Shown: piece after piece, positions 51,606 to 58,344 of the stretch
Numbering within the stretch: the stretch's first letter is position 1
How the letters are laid out: each line of letters starts with the position of its first letter
NCBI GenBank assembly: GCA_019116455.1
Contig: DXBR01000049.1
Location: forward strand, 37,426-101,425
Direction: 5' to 3'
DNA from: Anaerobutyricum stercoris
Lineage (GTDB): Bacteria; Bacillota; Clostridia; Lachnospirales; Lachnospiraceae
DNA: 64,000 nucleotides
The notes under the pieces: generated by a model
What the model was told of the DNA's origin: nothing
The model's database searches: none
What the model saw: the letters and a program-made list of their open reading frames with translations, nothing else
Made by a program: the position numbers and the translations under genes

Positions 51606-52052
51606 ATGAACCAATCTATATTTATCGGACGGCTCACCCATGAGCCGGAATTGCAGATGAAGGACAAAGCAGACAGCCAGACTTACTGGTGCCGTTTCCG
51701 AATCGCGGTAAACCGGGAATTTTCCCAGAAAGAAGAGACGGATTTCTTTAATTGTGTCACTTTTGGTGGAAAAGCAAGATACTTGACGTCTTACGCCAAA
51801 AAAGGCAGCCGTGTTGCTGTCTGCGGACGGATGCAGAGCCGGCAGTACGAAAGAAAAGATGGCACAAAAGGATACGCAGTGGAACTGTTTGTCACAGACC
51901 TGCAGGTCATTGACTATGTGGAAAAGGAAAAAAATGTGGAGTTGGATGAGAGGGATTATCAGCCGCCGATAGAGCAGCCACCGTTTGAAAATCAGCCGCC
52001 ATCCCCGGATTATGGGATGCTGGATGGAGCCGGCCTTTATGGAAGAAGATGA
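51606..52052 (+). CDS. ssb: single-stranded DNA-binding protein
   Basis: 148 residues. OB-fold (about 1-105: MNQSIFIGRLTHEPEL, FFNCVTFGGKARYLTSY, GSRVAVCGRMQSRQYE), then a short Pro-rich tail. The usual acidic DDDIPF-type tip that recruits partner proteins is absent; it ends GLYGRR. It protects the element's single strand in transfer or replication. GGAGGAGG precedes it. The replication initiator follows 13 bp later. Confidence 0.93.
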   Translation: MNQSIFIGRLTHEPELQMKDKADSQTYWCRFRIAVNREFSQKEETDFFNCVTFGGKARYLTSYAKKGSRVAVCGRMQSRQYERKDGTKGYAVELFVTDLQVIDYVEKEKNVELDERDYQPPIEQPPFENQPPSPDYGMLDGAGLYGRR

Positions 52053-52065
52053 AGGGAGAGGAAAT

Positions 52066-53046
52066 ATGCAATTGGATTATTTTTATGGTTCTGCCAGCGA
52101 ACATTTCCGGTTTTATCAGATTCCAGCCCTTTTGTTGGAAGAAGACTGTTATCGGAAACTGCGGGATACATCTAAACTCCTGTATGGCGTCCTATTATCC
52201 CAGCTCTCCTTATCAAGAAAAAATGGGTGGATGGAACCGGAGACCGGGAGAATCTATATCCATTATAATCTGAGGAATCTTGCACAGTGCCTTGGACACA
52301 GCGCAAATACCATCACCCGCGCCATGGAAGAGTTATGTGAAGCCGGCCTGCTCCGGCGTCGCAGGAGGGGCCGAGGGCTGCCGGATATCCTGTATGTGAT
52401 GGATTTTACAACTGCGAAAGCCAACAAGGAAAGCGACCTAAAAAAAGAGGAGACAGGGGAAGAAGAGCCGCAGGCAGAAGGGCAGAAAATAGACAGTCGG
52501 CAGGAAACTGAGGATGTCAATGGTATAGGATCAGAGAAACCGGCCAGTACCGGACCGGAAATGTCCCTGCAAAAAGGCGATCATACAGAAAAAACAGATA
52601 AAAATACCGAGATATCTGTCACAGAGATATACCGAGATATCCTGGAGAAGCAGATCAGCTATTCTTATCTACTAAAAAATCATCCTCTTGATGCGGAACT
52701 TATCAATGAGATCCTGTTTGTTATGGTGGATGCTTTTACGACACAGCGAAAATACCTGCGGGTCAATGGGGATAACCGGGAAGTCAACGAGGTCCAGAAC
52801 CGACTGAAACGGATTGATGCCAGCCATATCGAATACATCCTTCGATGCATGAAAGAAAGCACGAAAAAGATCGTGAACCCGCCGCTATTTTTACTGACAG
52901 CCCTGTATAACGCCCCGGCTACCATCAATACGTACTATAATGCCCTGGCAGCCCATGATATGTCCCGTGGTGTCTTTGCAGGTTATCCAGATAATGAATC
53001 CCCCACCGCCGGGAACAACTGGGAAGACTCAGATAAAGGGGGATAA
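52066..53046 (+). CDS. replication initiator protein A (RepA_N, DUF6017-like)
   Basis: 326 residues. The N-terminal RepA_N winged helix (residues about 1-115: FRFYQIPALLLEEDCYRKL, YGVLLSQLSLSRKNGWM, GHSANTITRAMEEL) is followed by a variable acidic linker. A C-terminal helical domain (about 195-310, IDASHIEYILRCMKEST, FLLTALYNAP) matches DUF6017 of Tn1549-like initiators. It starts plasmid-like replication of the excised element. GGGAGAGG precedes ATG. Four inverted repeats lie directly downstream and may be its binding sites. Confidence 0.85.
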   Translation: MQLDYFYGSASEHFRFYQIPALLLEEDCYRKLRDTSKLLYGVLLSQLSLSRKNGWMEPETGRIYIHYNLRNLAQCLGHSANTITRAMEELCEAGLLRRRRRGRGLPDILYVMDFTTAKANKESDLKKEETGEEEPQAEGQKIDSRQETEDVNGIGSEKPASTGPEMSLQKGDHTEKTDKNTEISVTEIYRDILEKQISYSYLLKNHPLDAELINEILFVMVDAFTTQRKYLRVNGDNREVNEVQNRLKRIDASHIEYILRCMKESTKKIVNPPLFLLTALYNAPATINTYYNALAAHDMSRGVFAGYPDNESPTAGNNWEDSDKGG

Positions 53047-53055
53047 AATACATAT

Positions 53056-53194
53056 TTAAGAATCGCAAAAGTTGCGATTCTTAAACAGAAAGATAAGGTG
53101 GAAAGCCTATCAAACGGCTTTTAGAATCGTTAAACTTGTGATTCAAGAATCGTCAAATTTGCGATTTTAGAATCGCAGGAATGACGATTCTAAA
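53056..53194. repeat. four GAATCG-N9-CGATTC inverted repeats
   Basis: Copies begin at 53060, 53124, 53147 and 53170 with steps of 64, 23 and 23 bp. The first has perfect 13-bp arms (TTAAGAATCGCAA), the fourth perfect 10-bp arms (TTTAGAATCG); the second and third have one mismatch. Beside rep and upstream of the AraC gene, they could be origin iterons or operators. Confidence 0.85.
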
Positions 53195-53306
53195 GAAATA
53201 GATACAAAAGAAATAAATATATTTATATATATAATCTATCCATCCATCCGTGGTAATACAGGATGCAGTCGATGGATGGGTGGAAAAACAAACAGAGGAG
53301 GATGCT

Positions 53307-54164
53307 ATGGACGAAATGATCATCCGGGAACCCCTGTGTGCAGGACAGGCTGCCATAGTGGTTGATAAAATAAGCTACCATGGGCCCCTAAAAAAAGACA
53401 GGGCAATCTTATATGCAGCTGACGGGCCGGGGATTGTTATCCTGCTCATTGGACAGGGAAAGCGATACAGGGACGGACGCAGCCAGTCTGTGGGAAAAAA
53501 CCAGTATTTTGCTGTTGGCACAGGGACGGAAACAACGCTTTTGGTACAGCCGGGAACAGAGCTGCTCTTTCTGACTGTTGCGGCTCATGTCTCCGGGATC
53601 GATGAGACGGTCTATACCGTGCCGCCGGGGACAGCAAAACAGGCGTTATCCGCCATCCGGCGGGAAATACAGAAAAAAGTGCAAGGGTATGAAATGGTGT
53701 GTCAGAAATATATCCAGATCTTTTTGATGGAATTGTCCCGGTATGGACGGACACCCGCCTGTTTTTGCCCGGAAAAGCAGAACGATGCTGTTCGGGACAT
53801 CCGGGACTATATCAATGCGCATTTCCGGGAAAAGATCCTTCTCACGGAACTCATGGAACGATGTGGGCTGGAACGGGAAGAGTTAAACCGTGCATTTTGT
53901 GCGGCGTATGGTATGACACCGATCGAGTATTATCACCAGCGCCGCGTGCAGGAAGGGAAAGCCCTGCTGGAGCAGACAGATCTACCTATCCAGGAGATCG
54001 CGGAAAATATCGGCTTCTACTCAAACTCTCATTTTGTGCCGGCTTTTAAGAAATATATGGGGACGACGCCGCTTCAGTACCGCCGGCAGTACCGGGAGAA
54101 AAAAGCCCGGAAGATGAAAGAAGAGAACCGGCAGATGGAATTGTCCGACTACCTGACAGGGTAA
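53307..54164 (+). CDS. AraC family transcriptional regulator
   Basis: 285 residues. An N-terminal cupin-like sensing part and a C-terminal double HTH (residues about 170-270: DYINAHFREKILLTELMERC, GMTPIEYYHQRRVQEGKALL, IQEIAENIGFYSNSHFVPAF, then FKKYMGTTPLQYRRQ). GAGGAGG before the ATG at 53307 decides the start. The effector is unknown. Its stop is followed after one base by palindrome copy 4. Confidence 0.9.
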   Translation: MDEMIIREPLCAGQAAIVVDKISYHGPLKKDRAILYAADGPGIVILLIGQGKRYRDGRSQSVGKNQYFAVGTGTETTLLVQPGTELLFLTVAAHVSGIDETVYTVPPGTAKQALSAIRREIQKKVQGYEMVCQKYIQIFLMELSRYGRTPACFCPEKQNDAVRDIRDYINAHFREKILLTELMERCGLEREELNRAFCAAYGMTPIEYYHQRRVQEGKALLEQTDLPIQEIAENIGFYSNSHFVPAFKKYMGTTPLQYRRQYREKKARKMKEENRQMELSDYLTG

Positions 54165-54165
54165 T

Positions 54166-54182
54166 GTACTGAATTTCAGTAC
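54166..54182. repeat. 17-bp palindrome copy 4
   Basis: GTACTGAATTTCAGTAC, one base after the AraC stop. Confidence 0.95.
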
Positions 54183-54214
54183 AAAAAAGAGACGTTCCCC
54201 GGCACGGGAGCGCC
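54183..54214 (-). terminator. terminator of the small minus-strand gene
   Basis: On the minus strand GGCGCTCCCG and CGGGGAACGTC form a stem with one or two mismatches, followed by TCTTTTTTGT. Confidence 0.6.
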
Positions 54215-54227
54215 CCTTTAAAAAGTA

Positions 54228-54389
54228 TCAGTCTTTTCCGGAACCTTCCAGCATGTCCTCCATGGACAACGGCGGCAATCCTTCCTCTTCCCGGATTTCA
54301 TTACCGATCTGAAGGATGGATTCTTTCATGAACCTATCAAACTCTTCGACTACCTGCTGTTTTTCTTCCGGAGATAAATCTTTATCCAT
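54228..54389 (-). CDS. small acidic helical protein, unknown
   Basis: 53 residues, strongly helical and acidic (SPEEKQQVVEEFDRFMKES, LSMEDMLEGSGKD). AGGAGG lies seven bases before the ATG, which supports it. It runs against its neighbours. No family recognised; it could be an antitoxin-like or regulatory peptide, but nothing shows that. Confidence 0.55.
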   Translation of the reverse strand: MDKDLSPEEKQQVVEEFDRFMKESILQIGNEIREEEGLPPLSMEDMLEGSGKD

Positions 54390-54451
54390 ACGCAGACCTC
54401 CTGACTTTTGAGATAAGTATAGCAGACAGGGGAGAAGATAGCAAACCATTT

Positions 54452-54468
54452 GTACTGAAATTCAGTAC
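54452..54468. repeat. 17-bp palindrome copy 5
   Basis: GTACTGAAATTCAGTAC, between divergent small genes. Confidence 0.95.
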
Positions 54469-54482
54469 GGAAAGGATGGATT

Positions 54483-54659
54483 ATGAATAGAGTAGCCATG
54501 TCTTATCAGTTAAAAATACGGGACATCCTGAATAAATTACAGAAAGATGAAATCATAATCACAGACCCACAGGATGAATACAGGTCAACAAAAAAGCCTG
54601 CTGATACCAGAAAAGGCAGAGAAAATGTCGTCCGGCGTTCACCCTGCCGGAAAGGATGA
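54483..54659 (+). CDS. small basic protein, unknown
   Basis: 58 residues, begins MNRVAMSYQLKIRDILNKL and ends in a basic tail (RRSPCRKG). An AAAGGA site stands seven bases before the ATG. The stop TGA is followed at once by the next gene's ribosome region. No family recognised. Confidence 0.5.
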   Translation: MNRVAMSYQLKIRDILNKLQKDEIIITDPQDEYRSTKKPADTRKGRENVVRRSPCRKG

Positions 54660-54665
54660 GTGATT

Positions 54666-55010
54666 ATGAAAACAATCTTATCAGTTATAGTAGTAACATT
54701 GATAGTAATTATTTTACTCTATTTATACCTGAAAGGGAACAGTATGACATTCATAAGTACAAAAAAGAAAGATGGAAAATATACTTACCGTTTCAGGCTC
54801 ACACTTATGAATGGGATGGTCATTGAACATCTCCTGTATTCGGATTATCCCAATTATCATGGAAATGTGATCGGATATCACCGTTTTTTCCGCACCCGGA
54901 ATAAAACGCTCTATTTTACTGTAAGTGAGAAAAACTATCAGATTCCTCTTAACACGATTCTTTCTTCGGAAATGGTCAGGATAGACCGGCAGGAAGACAA
55001 TGCGTACTGA
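54666..55010 (+). CDS. small membrane-anchored protein, unknown
   Basis: 114 residues. One N-terminal helix (about 3-22) and a small outside or inside beta domain (KYTYRFRLTLMNGMVIEHLL). AAAGGA precedes ATG at 54666. The stop TGA lies inside palindrome copy 6. No family recognised. Confidence 0.5.
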   Translation: MKTILSVIVVTLIVIILLYLYLKGNSMTFISTKKKDGKYTYRFRLTLMNGMVIEHLLYSDYPNYHGNVIGYHRFFRTRNKTLYFTVSEKNYQIPLNTILSSEMVRIDRQEDNAY

Positions 55011-55020
55011 AATTCAGTAC
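55004..55020. repeat. 17-bp palindrome copy 6
   Basis: GTACTGAAATTCAGTAC; holds the stop of the preceding gene, 14 bp before the kinase gene. Confidence 0.95.
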
Positions 55021-55034
55021 ATAAGGAGCGTATC

Positions 55035-55532
55035 ATGCAGACAATATATATCATGGTTGGTGTTCCCGGAGCCGGGAAGACAACCTTTGCAAAAAAATAT
55101 CTGTCCCATGCCGTTTATCTAGGGACAGACAACATCCGGAAAGAACTGTATGGACGGGAACTGACCCTACGGGGGAGGAAAAGAGTGCGCCGTATCCTTT
55201 ATGACCGGATGAAGGAGGCACTATCTACAGGAAATGATATTGTCATCGACTGCACCAATATCACCCGCCGCCGGCGGAAAGCGCTGCTGGATAAACTGCC
55301 ATCAGGGATCCGGGCGGCAGCAATCTATCTGGATACTCCGCTTATGACAGCCTTGAAAAATAACCGGCGGCGAAAACGCCATGTCCCGATGATCGGGATA
55401 TGTATGATGTATCAAACGCTGTCGGAGCCATCAGAAACGGAAGGGTTTGCAAAAATTTATAAAATACATGGAGATATGGAAGAAAAACATATCATGAAAC
55501 AACTTTACAGGTATAGAAAAGAAACGTACTGA
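55035..55532 (+). CDS. P-loop kinase, AAA_33 / polynucleotide-kinase-like
   Basis: 165 residues. Walker A MVGVPGAGKTTFAKKY, LGTDNIRKELYG, DIVIDCTNITRRRRKAL (Walker B-like) and NRRRKRHVP lid arginines match T4 PNK-like or zeta-like small-molecule or nucleic-acid kinases. The substrate is not known; a 5'-end repair or toxin role are both possible. The stop lies in palindrome copy 7. A convergent HTH gene follows. Confidence 0.7.
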   Translation: MQTIYIMVGVPGAGKTTFAKKYLSHAVYLGTDNIRKELYGRELTLRGRKRVRRILYDRMKEALSTGNDIVIDCTNITRRRRKALLDKLPSGIRAAAIYLDTPLMTALKNNRRRKRHVPMIGICMMYQTLSEPSETEGFAKIYKIHGDMEEKHIMKQLYRYRKETY

Positions 55533-55542
55533 ATTTCAGTAC
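55526..55542. repeat. 17-bp palindrome copy 7
   Basis: GTACTGAATTTCAGTAC; holds the kinase stop, between convergent genes. Confidence 0.95.
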
Positions 55543-55553
55543 GCCATGAAAGG

Positions 55554-55757
55554 TTAATCGGTATCTCTTACATATTTCATGATATCAGATACCTCACAAT
55601 CGAGGATGGCGCAGAGCTGGTTGATGGTATTGACGGTGACGCTCTTTCCGTACTTCATGGCATAATAAGTAGAACGGGAAAAGCCCCGTTTTTCAAGCTC
55701 ATAAGAACTGATATGCTTTTTCTTCATAGTCTCAAAGAGTGGTTCGTAACTTATCAT
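55554..55757 (-). CDS. Cro/CI-type HTH protein
   Basis: 67 residues, almost entirely an XRE helix-turn-helix (SSYELEKRGFSRSTYYAM, TVNTINQLCAILDCEVSDIM). A GAGGTG site precedes the ATG. It runs against the kinase gene and is divergent from the BlaI-type gene, so it may control the 55.8-56.0 kb region. Confidence 0.75.
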   Translation of the reverse strand: MISYEPLFETMKKKHISSYELEKRGFSRSTYYAMKYGKSVTVNTINQLCAILDCEVSDIMKYVRDTD

Positions 55758-55892
55758 GCCTGCACCTCATACAGTTTTATTATATGAGTATGTACAGAAA
55801 TTCGATATGTACGAATATTGATACATAGGATATCAATAAGATGGTAATAAGGGATATTGAAACGATACGTCTATGATATTCCTGTTTGGATA

Positions 55893-55921
55893 TTGTGCTT
55901 TAGAAAATACCAGGCTATAAT
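55893..55921 (+). promoter_or_regulatory. promoter of the BlaI-type gene
   Basis: TTGTGC, a 17-nt spacer and TATAAT, about 90 bp before the start codon. Confidence 0.65.
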
Positions 55922-55927
55922 GGTGTG

Positions 55928-55953
55928 TATGGATATTTATACATATATCCATA
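55928..55953. promoter_or_regulatory. inverted repeat, probable operator
   Basis: TATGGATAT and ATATCCATA, perfect 9-bp arms with an 8-nt spacer, just downstream of the -10. A natural site for autorepression by the BlaI-type protein. Confidence 0.6.
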
Positions 55954-56008
55954 TAGGAACATAATGACATGGATAGAAAAGTATCATGAATGATGGAAGG
56001 AGAAGATC

Positions 56009-56425
56009 ATGGAAAGTAAGAGGAAAAAGCTTACAGACAGCGAATGGGAAGTCATGAACCTGCTGTGGGATACTGGAGAACCACTGACCTCCAGCGAGAT
56101 TATAAGGTTGTCAGTAGACCGGAGATGGAAAGACAGTTATATCCACATCCTGATCAATGCATTGTTAAAAAAAGAGATGATCCGTGTTGCCGGGTTTAAA
56201 AAGACTACGAAAAATTATGCGCGTTCCTTTGAGCCGACAATGACAAGGGAACAATGGAGCTTGTACCAGGTGAAGCAGGAGAGTCGAAAAGAGAGCCTGT
56301 TATTAAAAGAGCTATTGGAATCCATCATAAACGAGGGGGCGGATGAGGAAACCCTTGAGGAATTATCCGACGCCGTTGAGAAAAGGAAGGAAGAGCTGCA
56401 ATCCATCACTCACAGCAACCCCTGA
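56009..56425 (+). CDS. BlaI/MecI/CopY family repressor
   Basis: 138 residues. Winged helix with LTDSEWEVMNLLWDTGEPLT, SSEIIRLSVDRRW and SYIHILINALLKKEMIRV, the BlaI/MecI signature region, and a helical dimer part with Glu-rich end. No BlaR1 sensor and no beta-lactamase gene is near, so it is an orphan regulator. GGAAGGAG precedes the ATG. Its 3' end overlaps a convergent HTH gene. Confidence 0.85.
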   Translation: MESKRKKLTDSEWEVMNLLWDTGEPLTSSEIIRLSVDRRWKDSYIHILINALLKKEMIRVAGFKKTTKNYARSFEPTMTREQWSLYQVKQESRKESLLLKELLESIINEGADEETLEELSDAVEKRKEELQSITHSNP

Positions 56426-56646
56426 AAAAATTCAGAGATATCCGCATGGAAAATCTTACAGAGTGCAACAAGTTCGCTTACCTTGATGTTCATTCTGTTC
56501 GTTTCAATTTTTGCATAACTGCTCTTTGATATCTTGATCCCCATAAGCTGGAGACGGGCGACTGCCTGATCCTGTGTCAAGCCGGTACGCTGACGGAGAA
56601 GGCTGATGTTATGGCCGATATCCATATCTGGCCGGATTTTCTGCAT
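56410..56646 (-). CDS. XRE family HTH regulator
   Basis: 78 residues, a Cro/CI-type HTH: NISLLRQRTGLTQDQAVARL, SKSSYAKIETNRMNIKV. The start MQKIRPDMD at 56646 follows a GGAAAGGG stretch. It overlaps the 3' end of the BlaI-type gene by 16 bp. Confidence 0.75.
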   Translation of the reverse strand: MQKIRPDMDIGHNISLLRQRTGLTQDQAVARLQLMGIKISKSSYAKIETNRMNIKVSELVALCKIFHADISEFFQGLL

Positions 56647-56771
56647 GAGATGATCCCTTTCCTTTAGATAATAATATACGGAATATAGATTGATTATATG
56701 CATGGATATAAATCCTATGTTTCGTTATAAAGAATTATTTCGCCATAACGAAAGAAAGAGAGGAAAAGGAT

Positions 56772-56788
56772 GTACTGAAATTCAGTAC
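56772..56788. repeat. 17-bp palindrome copy 8
   Basis: GTACTGAAATTCAGTAC, upstream of the 25-bp repeated element. Confidence 0.95.
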
Positions 56789-56808
56789 GCAGGGAACACA
56801 CAAAAAAA

Positions 56809-56859
56809 GTGGAACTAAGTGGGACTTGAAGGTAAAAAATGAGGATGGTACAGTATAAT
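56809..56859 (+). promoter_or_regulatory. repeated promoter element, copy A
   Basis: A 25-bp block (56809-56833, ending GACTTGAAGGT) stands 20 bp before TATAAT (56854). The identical block with the identical gap recurs at 58163-58213. Confidence 0.65.
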
Positions 56860-56920
56860 CAGGAATAGTATGGGACGGACAGGGGGAATCGATTCCATAC
56901 AGAAGAAAATCAAACAGCGC

Positions 56921-56937
56921 GTACTGAATTTCAGTAC
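56921..56937. repeat. 17-bp palindrome copy 9
   Basis: GTACTGAATTTCAGTAC, 24 bp before the next gene. Confidence 0.95.
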
Positions 56938-56961
56938 ATGGAGGGAGGGGAAAGAAAGAGC

Positions 56962-57405
56962 ATGACAATGAAAAAAGCAGGAACGTTTCTTGGAGGTTTT
57001 GGGTCGGGAAGTGTGCTGGCATTTTATCTATATATTCTTTGCCAGAACTGGCTCTTGTCTTCACAGGGGAGATTACAGGAGATTATCAAAGTTGAACAAA
57101 TCTCTTTGGATATGGCGTCCATTTATTTTTTCAGTATTATCCTGCCAGCAGGGATTGTGTGTTTATTTCTGGCACCAATCTTTATTGTGAGAAATAGAAA
57201 AACAGGGATAAAACTCAGCTTCTTACTCATGTTCATTGTGGCAGTTGCTGAAGGAACCATTGTTACAGCAGCCAGTGGAAAGATATCTTTGATTTATACA
57301 ATAGTTGTATGGATTTTCAGCGTATATTGCTGTTTTCTCATCCTGGAAGGAATACATGCAATCTGCTGTCAGGTGGGAAATGTACTGAAATTCAGTACAA
57401 AGTAG
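56962..57405 (+). CDS. membrane protein, four helices, unknown
   Basis: 147 residues. Hydrophobic segments at about 8-27, 48-72, 82-103 and 106-128. The start at 56962 lies 11 bp after a GGAGGGG stretch. The last codons read through palindrome copy 10 and encode VLKFST. No family recognised. Confidence 0.5.
   Translation: MTMKKAGTFLGGFGSGSVLAFYLYILCQNWLLSSQGRLQEIIKVEQISLDMASIYFFSIILPAGIVCLFLAPIFIVRNRKTGIKLSFLLMFIVAVAEGTIVTAASGKISLIYTIVVWIFSVYCCFLILEGIHAICCQVGNVLKFSTK
57382..57398. repeat. 17-bp palindrome copy 10
   Basis: GTACTGAAATTCAGTAC, inside the last codons of the preceding gene. Confidence 0.95.
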
Positions 57406-57428
57406 AGTTTCCAAAGGGGAAGTATACG

Positions 57429-57980
57429 ATGGATGGAAATAAAAAAACGGTATATTGTTATGACTGTAGTAGAGATATAACAAATGATTATAAAATTGGA
57501 ACTGATAAAGGAGTGATATGTGTAGACTGCCTGCATAATGATACGGTACATAAAGGAGAGAAATATGTGAGTTTTCTTGAGTCAACGAGTAATCTCACGA
57601 TTGCGGGAATAATTTTAGCTGTAATTTTAATTATTATTTCCAGAGTGCCTGCTGTAAGTCAAACAACAGAAAAAGTAAGTTGTGTTGTGGTAATGATATT
57701 AAGTGTAGGTTTCTTTTTTGGTGTGAAAACAATATTTAAGCGGATATCTAAATGGCCTGTGATTATTATATTTTCAATCTTTTTCTTTATTTTGTTTTTG
57801 AGAGTTCTTTTTCCTATAACTACATGGATAGGGTGTATTGTTATGATAAGAGATTGGATCAAGGTGAAAAAATTGGAAAAAGAATATCTTAGTGCAATAG
57901 ATTTTATGGCCAGGGTTCTTTCAGATATGAGGAAGCATACATATCAAAATTTAGAGAATAGGCTAAAAAAGTGGATTTAA
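57429..57980 (+). CDS. zinc-ribbon-like membrane protein, unknown
   Basis: 183 residues. VYCYDCSRD and VICVDCLHND form a C-x2-C pair twice (residues about 8-40), likely a metal knuckle, then about four helices (about 53-135) and a basic tail. Codon use is clearly more AT-rich than in the parAB-rep part. An AAAGGGGAAG stretch precedes ATG. No family recognised. Confidence 0.5.
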   Translation: MDGNKKTVYCYDCSRDITNDYKIGTDKGVICVDCLHNDTVHKGEKYVSFLESTSNLTIAGIILAVILIIISRVPAVSQTTEKVSCVVVMILSVGFFFGVKTIFKRISKWPVIIIFSIFFFILFLRVLFPITTWIGCIVMIRDWIKVKKLEKEYLSAIDFMARVLSDMRKHTYQNLENRLKKWI

Positions 57981-57998
57981 GTGGGATTGGAAAATCGC

Positions 57999-58015
57999 GT
58001 ACTGAAATTCAGTAC
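57999..58015. repeat. 17-bp palindrome copy 11
   Basis: GTACTGAAATTCAGTAC, 18 bp after the preceding stop, behind a degenerate form of the 25-bp block. Confidence 0.95.
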
Positions 58016-58272
58016 AAAATACCCGGAAGAGACCCGGAAAATATCACTCAGAACATCCATAAAATGATAATGCAAAAAAATACACCTGCAAGACACAGAA
58101 AAAACACTTTTCAGGAAAAAGAACAATAGATTACTCTATTTTGAGCCTGATGACAAAAAAGGGTGGAACTAAGTGGGACTTGAAGGTCAAAATCAGAGCT
58201 GTTACAATATAATCAGAAAAAGAATGGCCAGAGGAAAATGGTAATCCTGCTGGGAGTAAAAATAAGTGGTAT

Positions 58273-58289
58273 GTACTGAATTTCAGTAC
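58273..58289. repeat. 17-bp palindrome copy 12
   Basis: GTACTGAATTTCAGTAC, 16 bp before copy 13. Confidence 0.95.
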
Positions 58290-58305
58290 AGAAAAAATAT
58301 GTAGC

Positions 58306-58322
58306 GTACTGAATTTCAGTAC
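58306..58322. repeat. 17-bp palindrome copy 13
   Basis: GTACTGAATTTCAGTAC, directly before the ribosome site of the next gene. Confidence 0.95.
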
Positions 58323-58344
58323 GAGGGAAGAAAGGAGAATCGTT

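Larger units (their letters stand above)
57981..58344 (+). promoter_or_regulatory. intergenic region with repeated promoter element, copy B
   Basis: 364 bp without a gene. It holds palindrome copies 11-13, the second copy of the 25-bp block (58163-58187) and its TATAAT (58208-58213), 20 bp apart as in copy A. Confidence 0.65.

Noticed and set aside
49575..58322. CRISPR array
   Set aside because: Repeats are 17 bp, fully palindromic, hundreds of bases apart and separated by genes; no cas gene is present.
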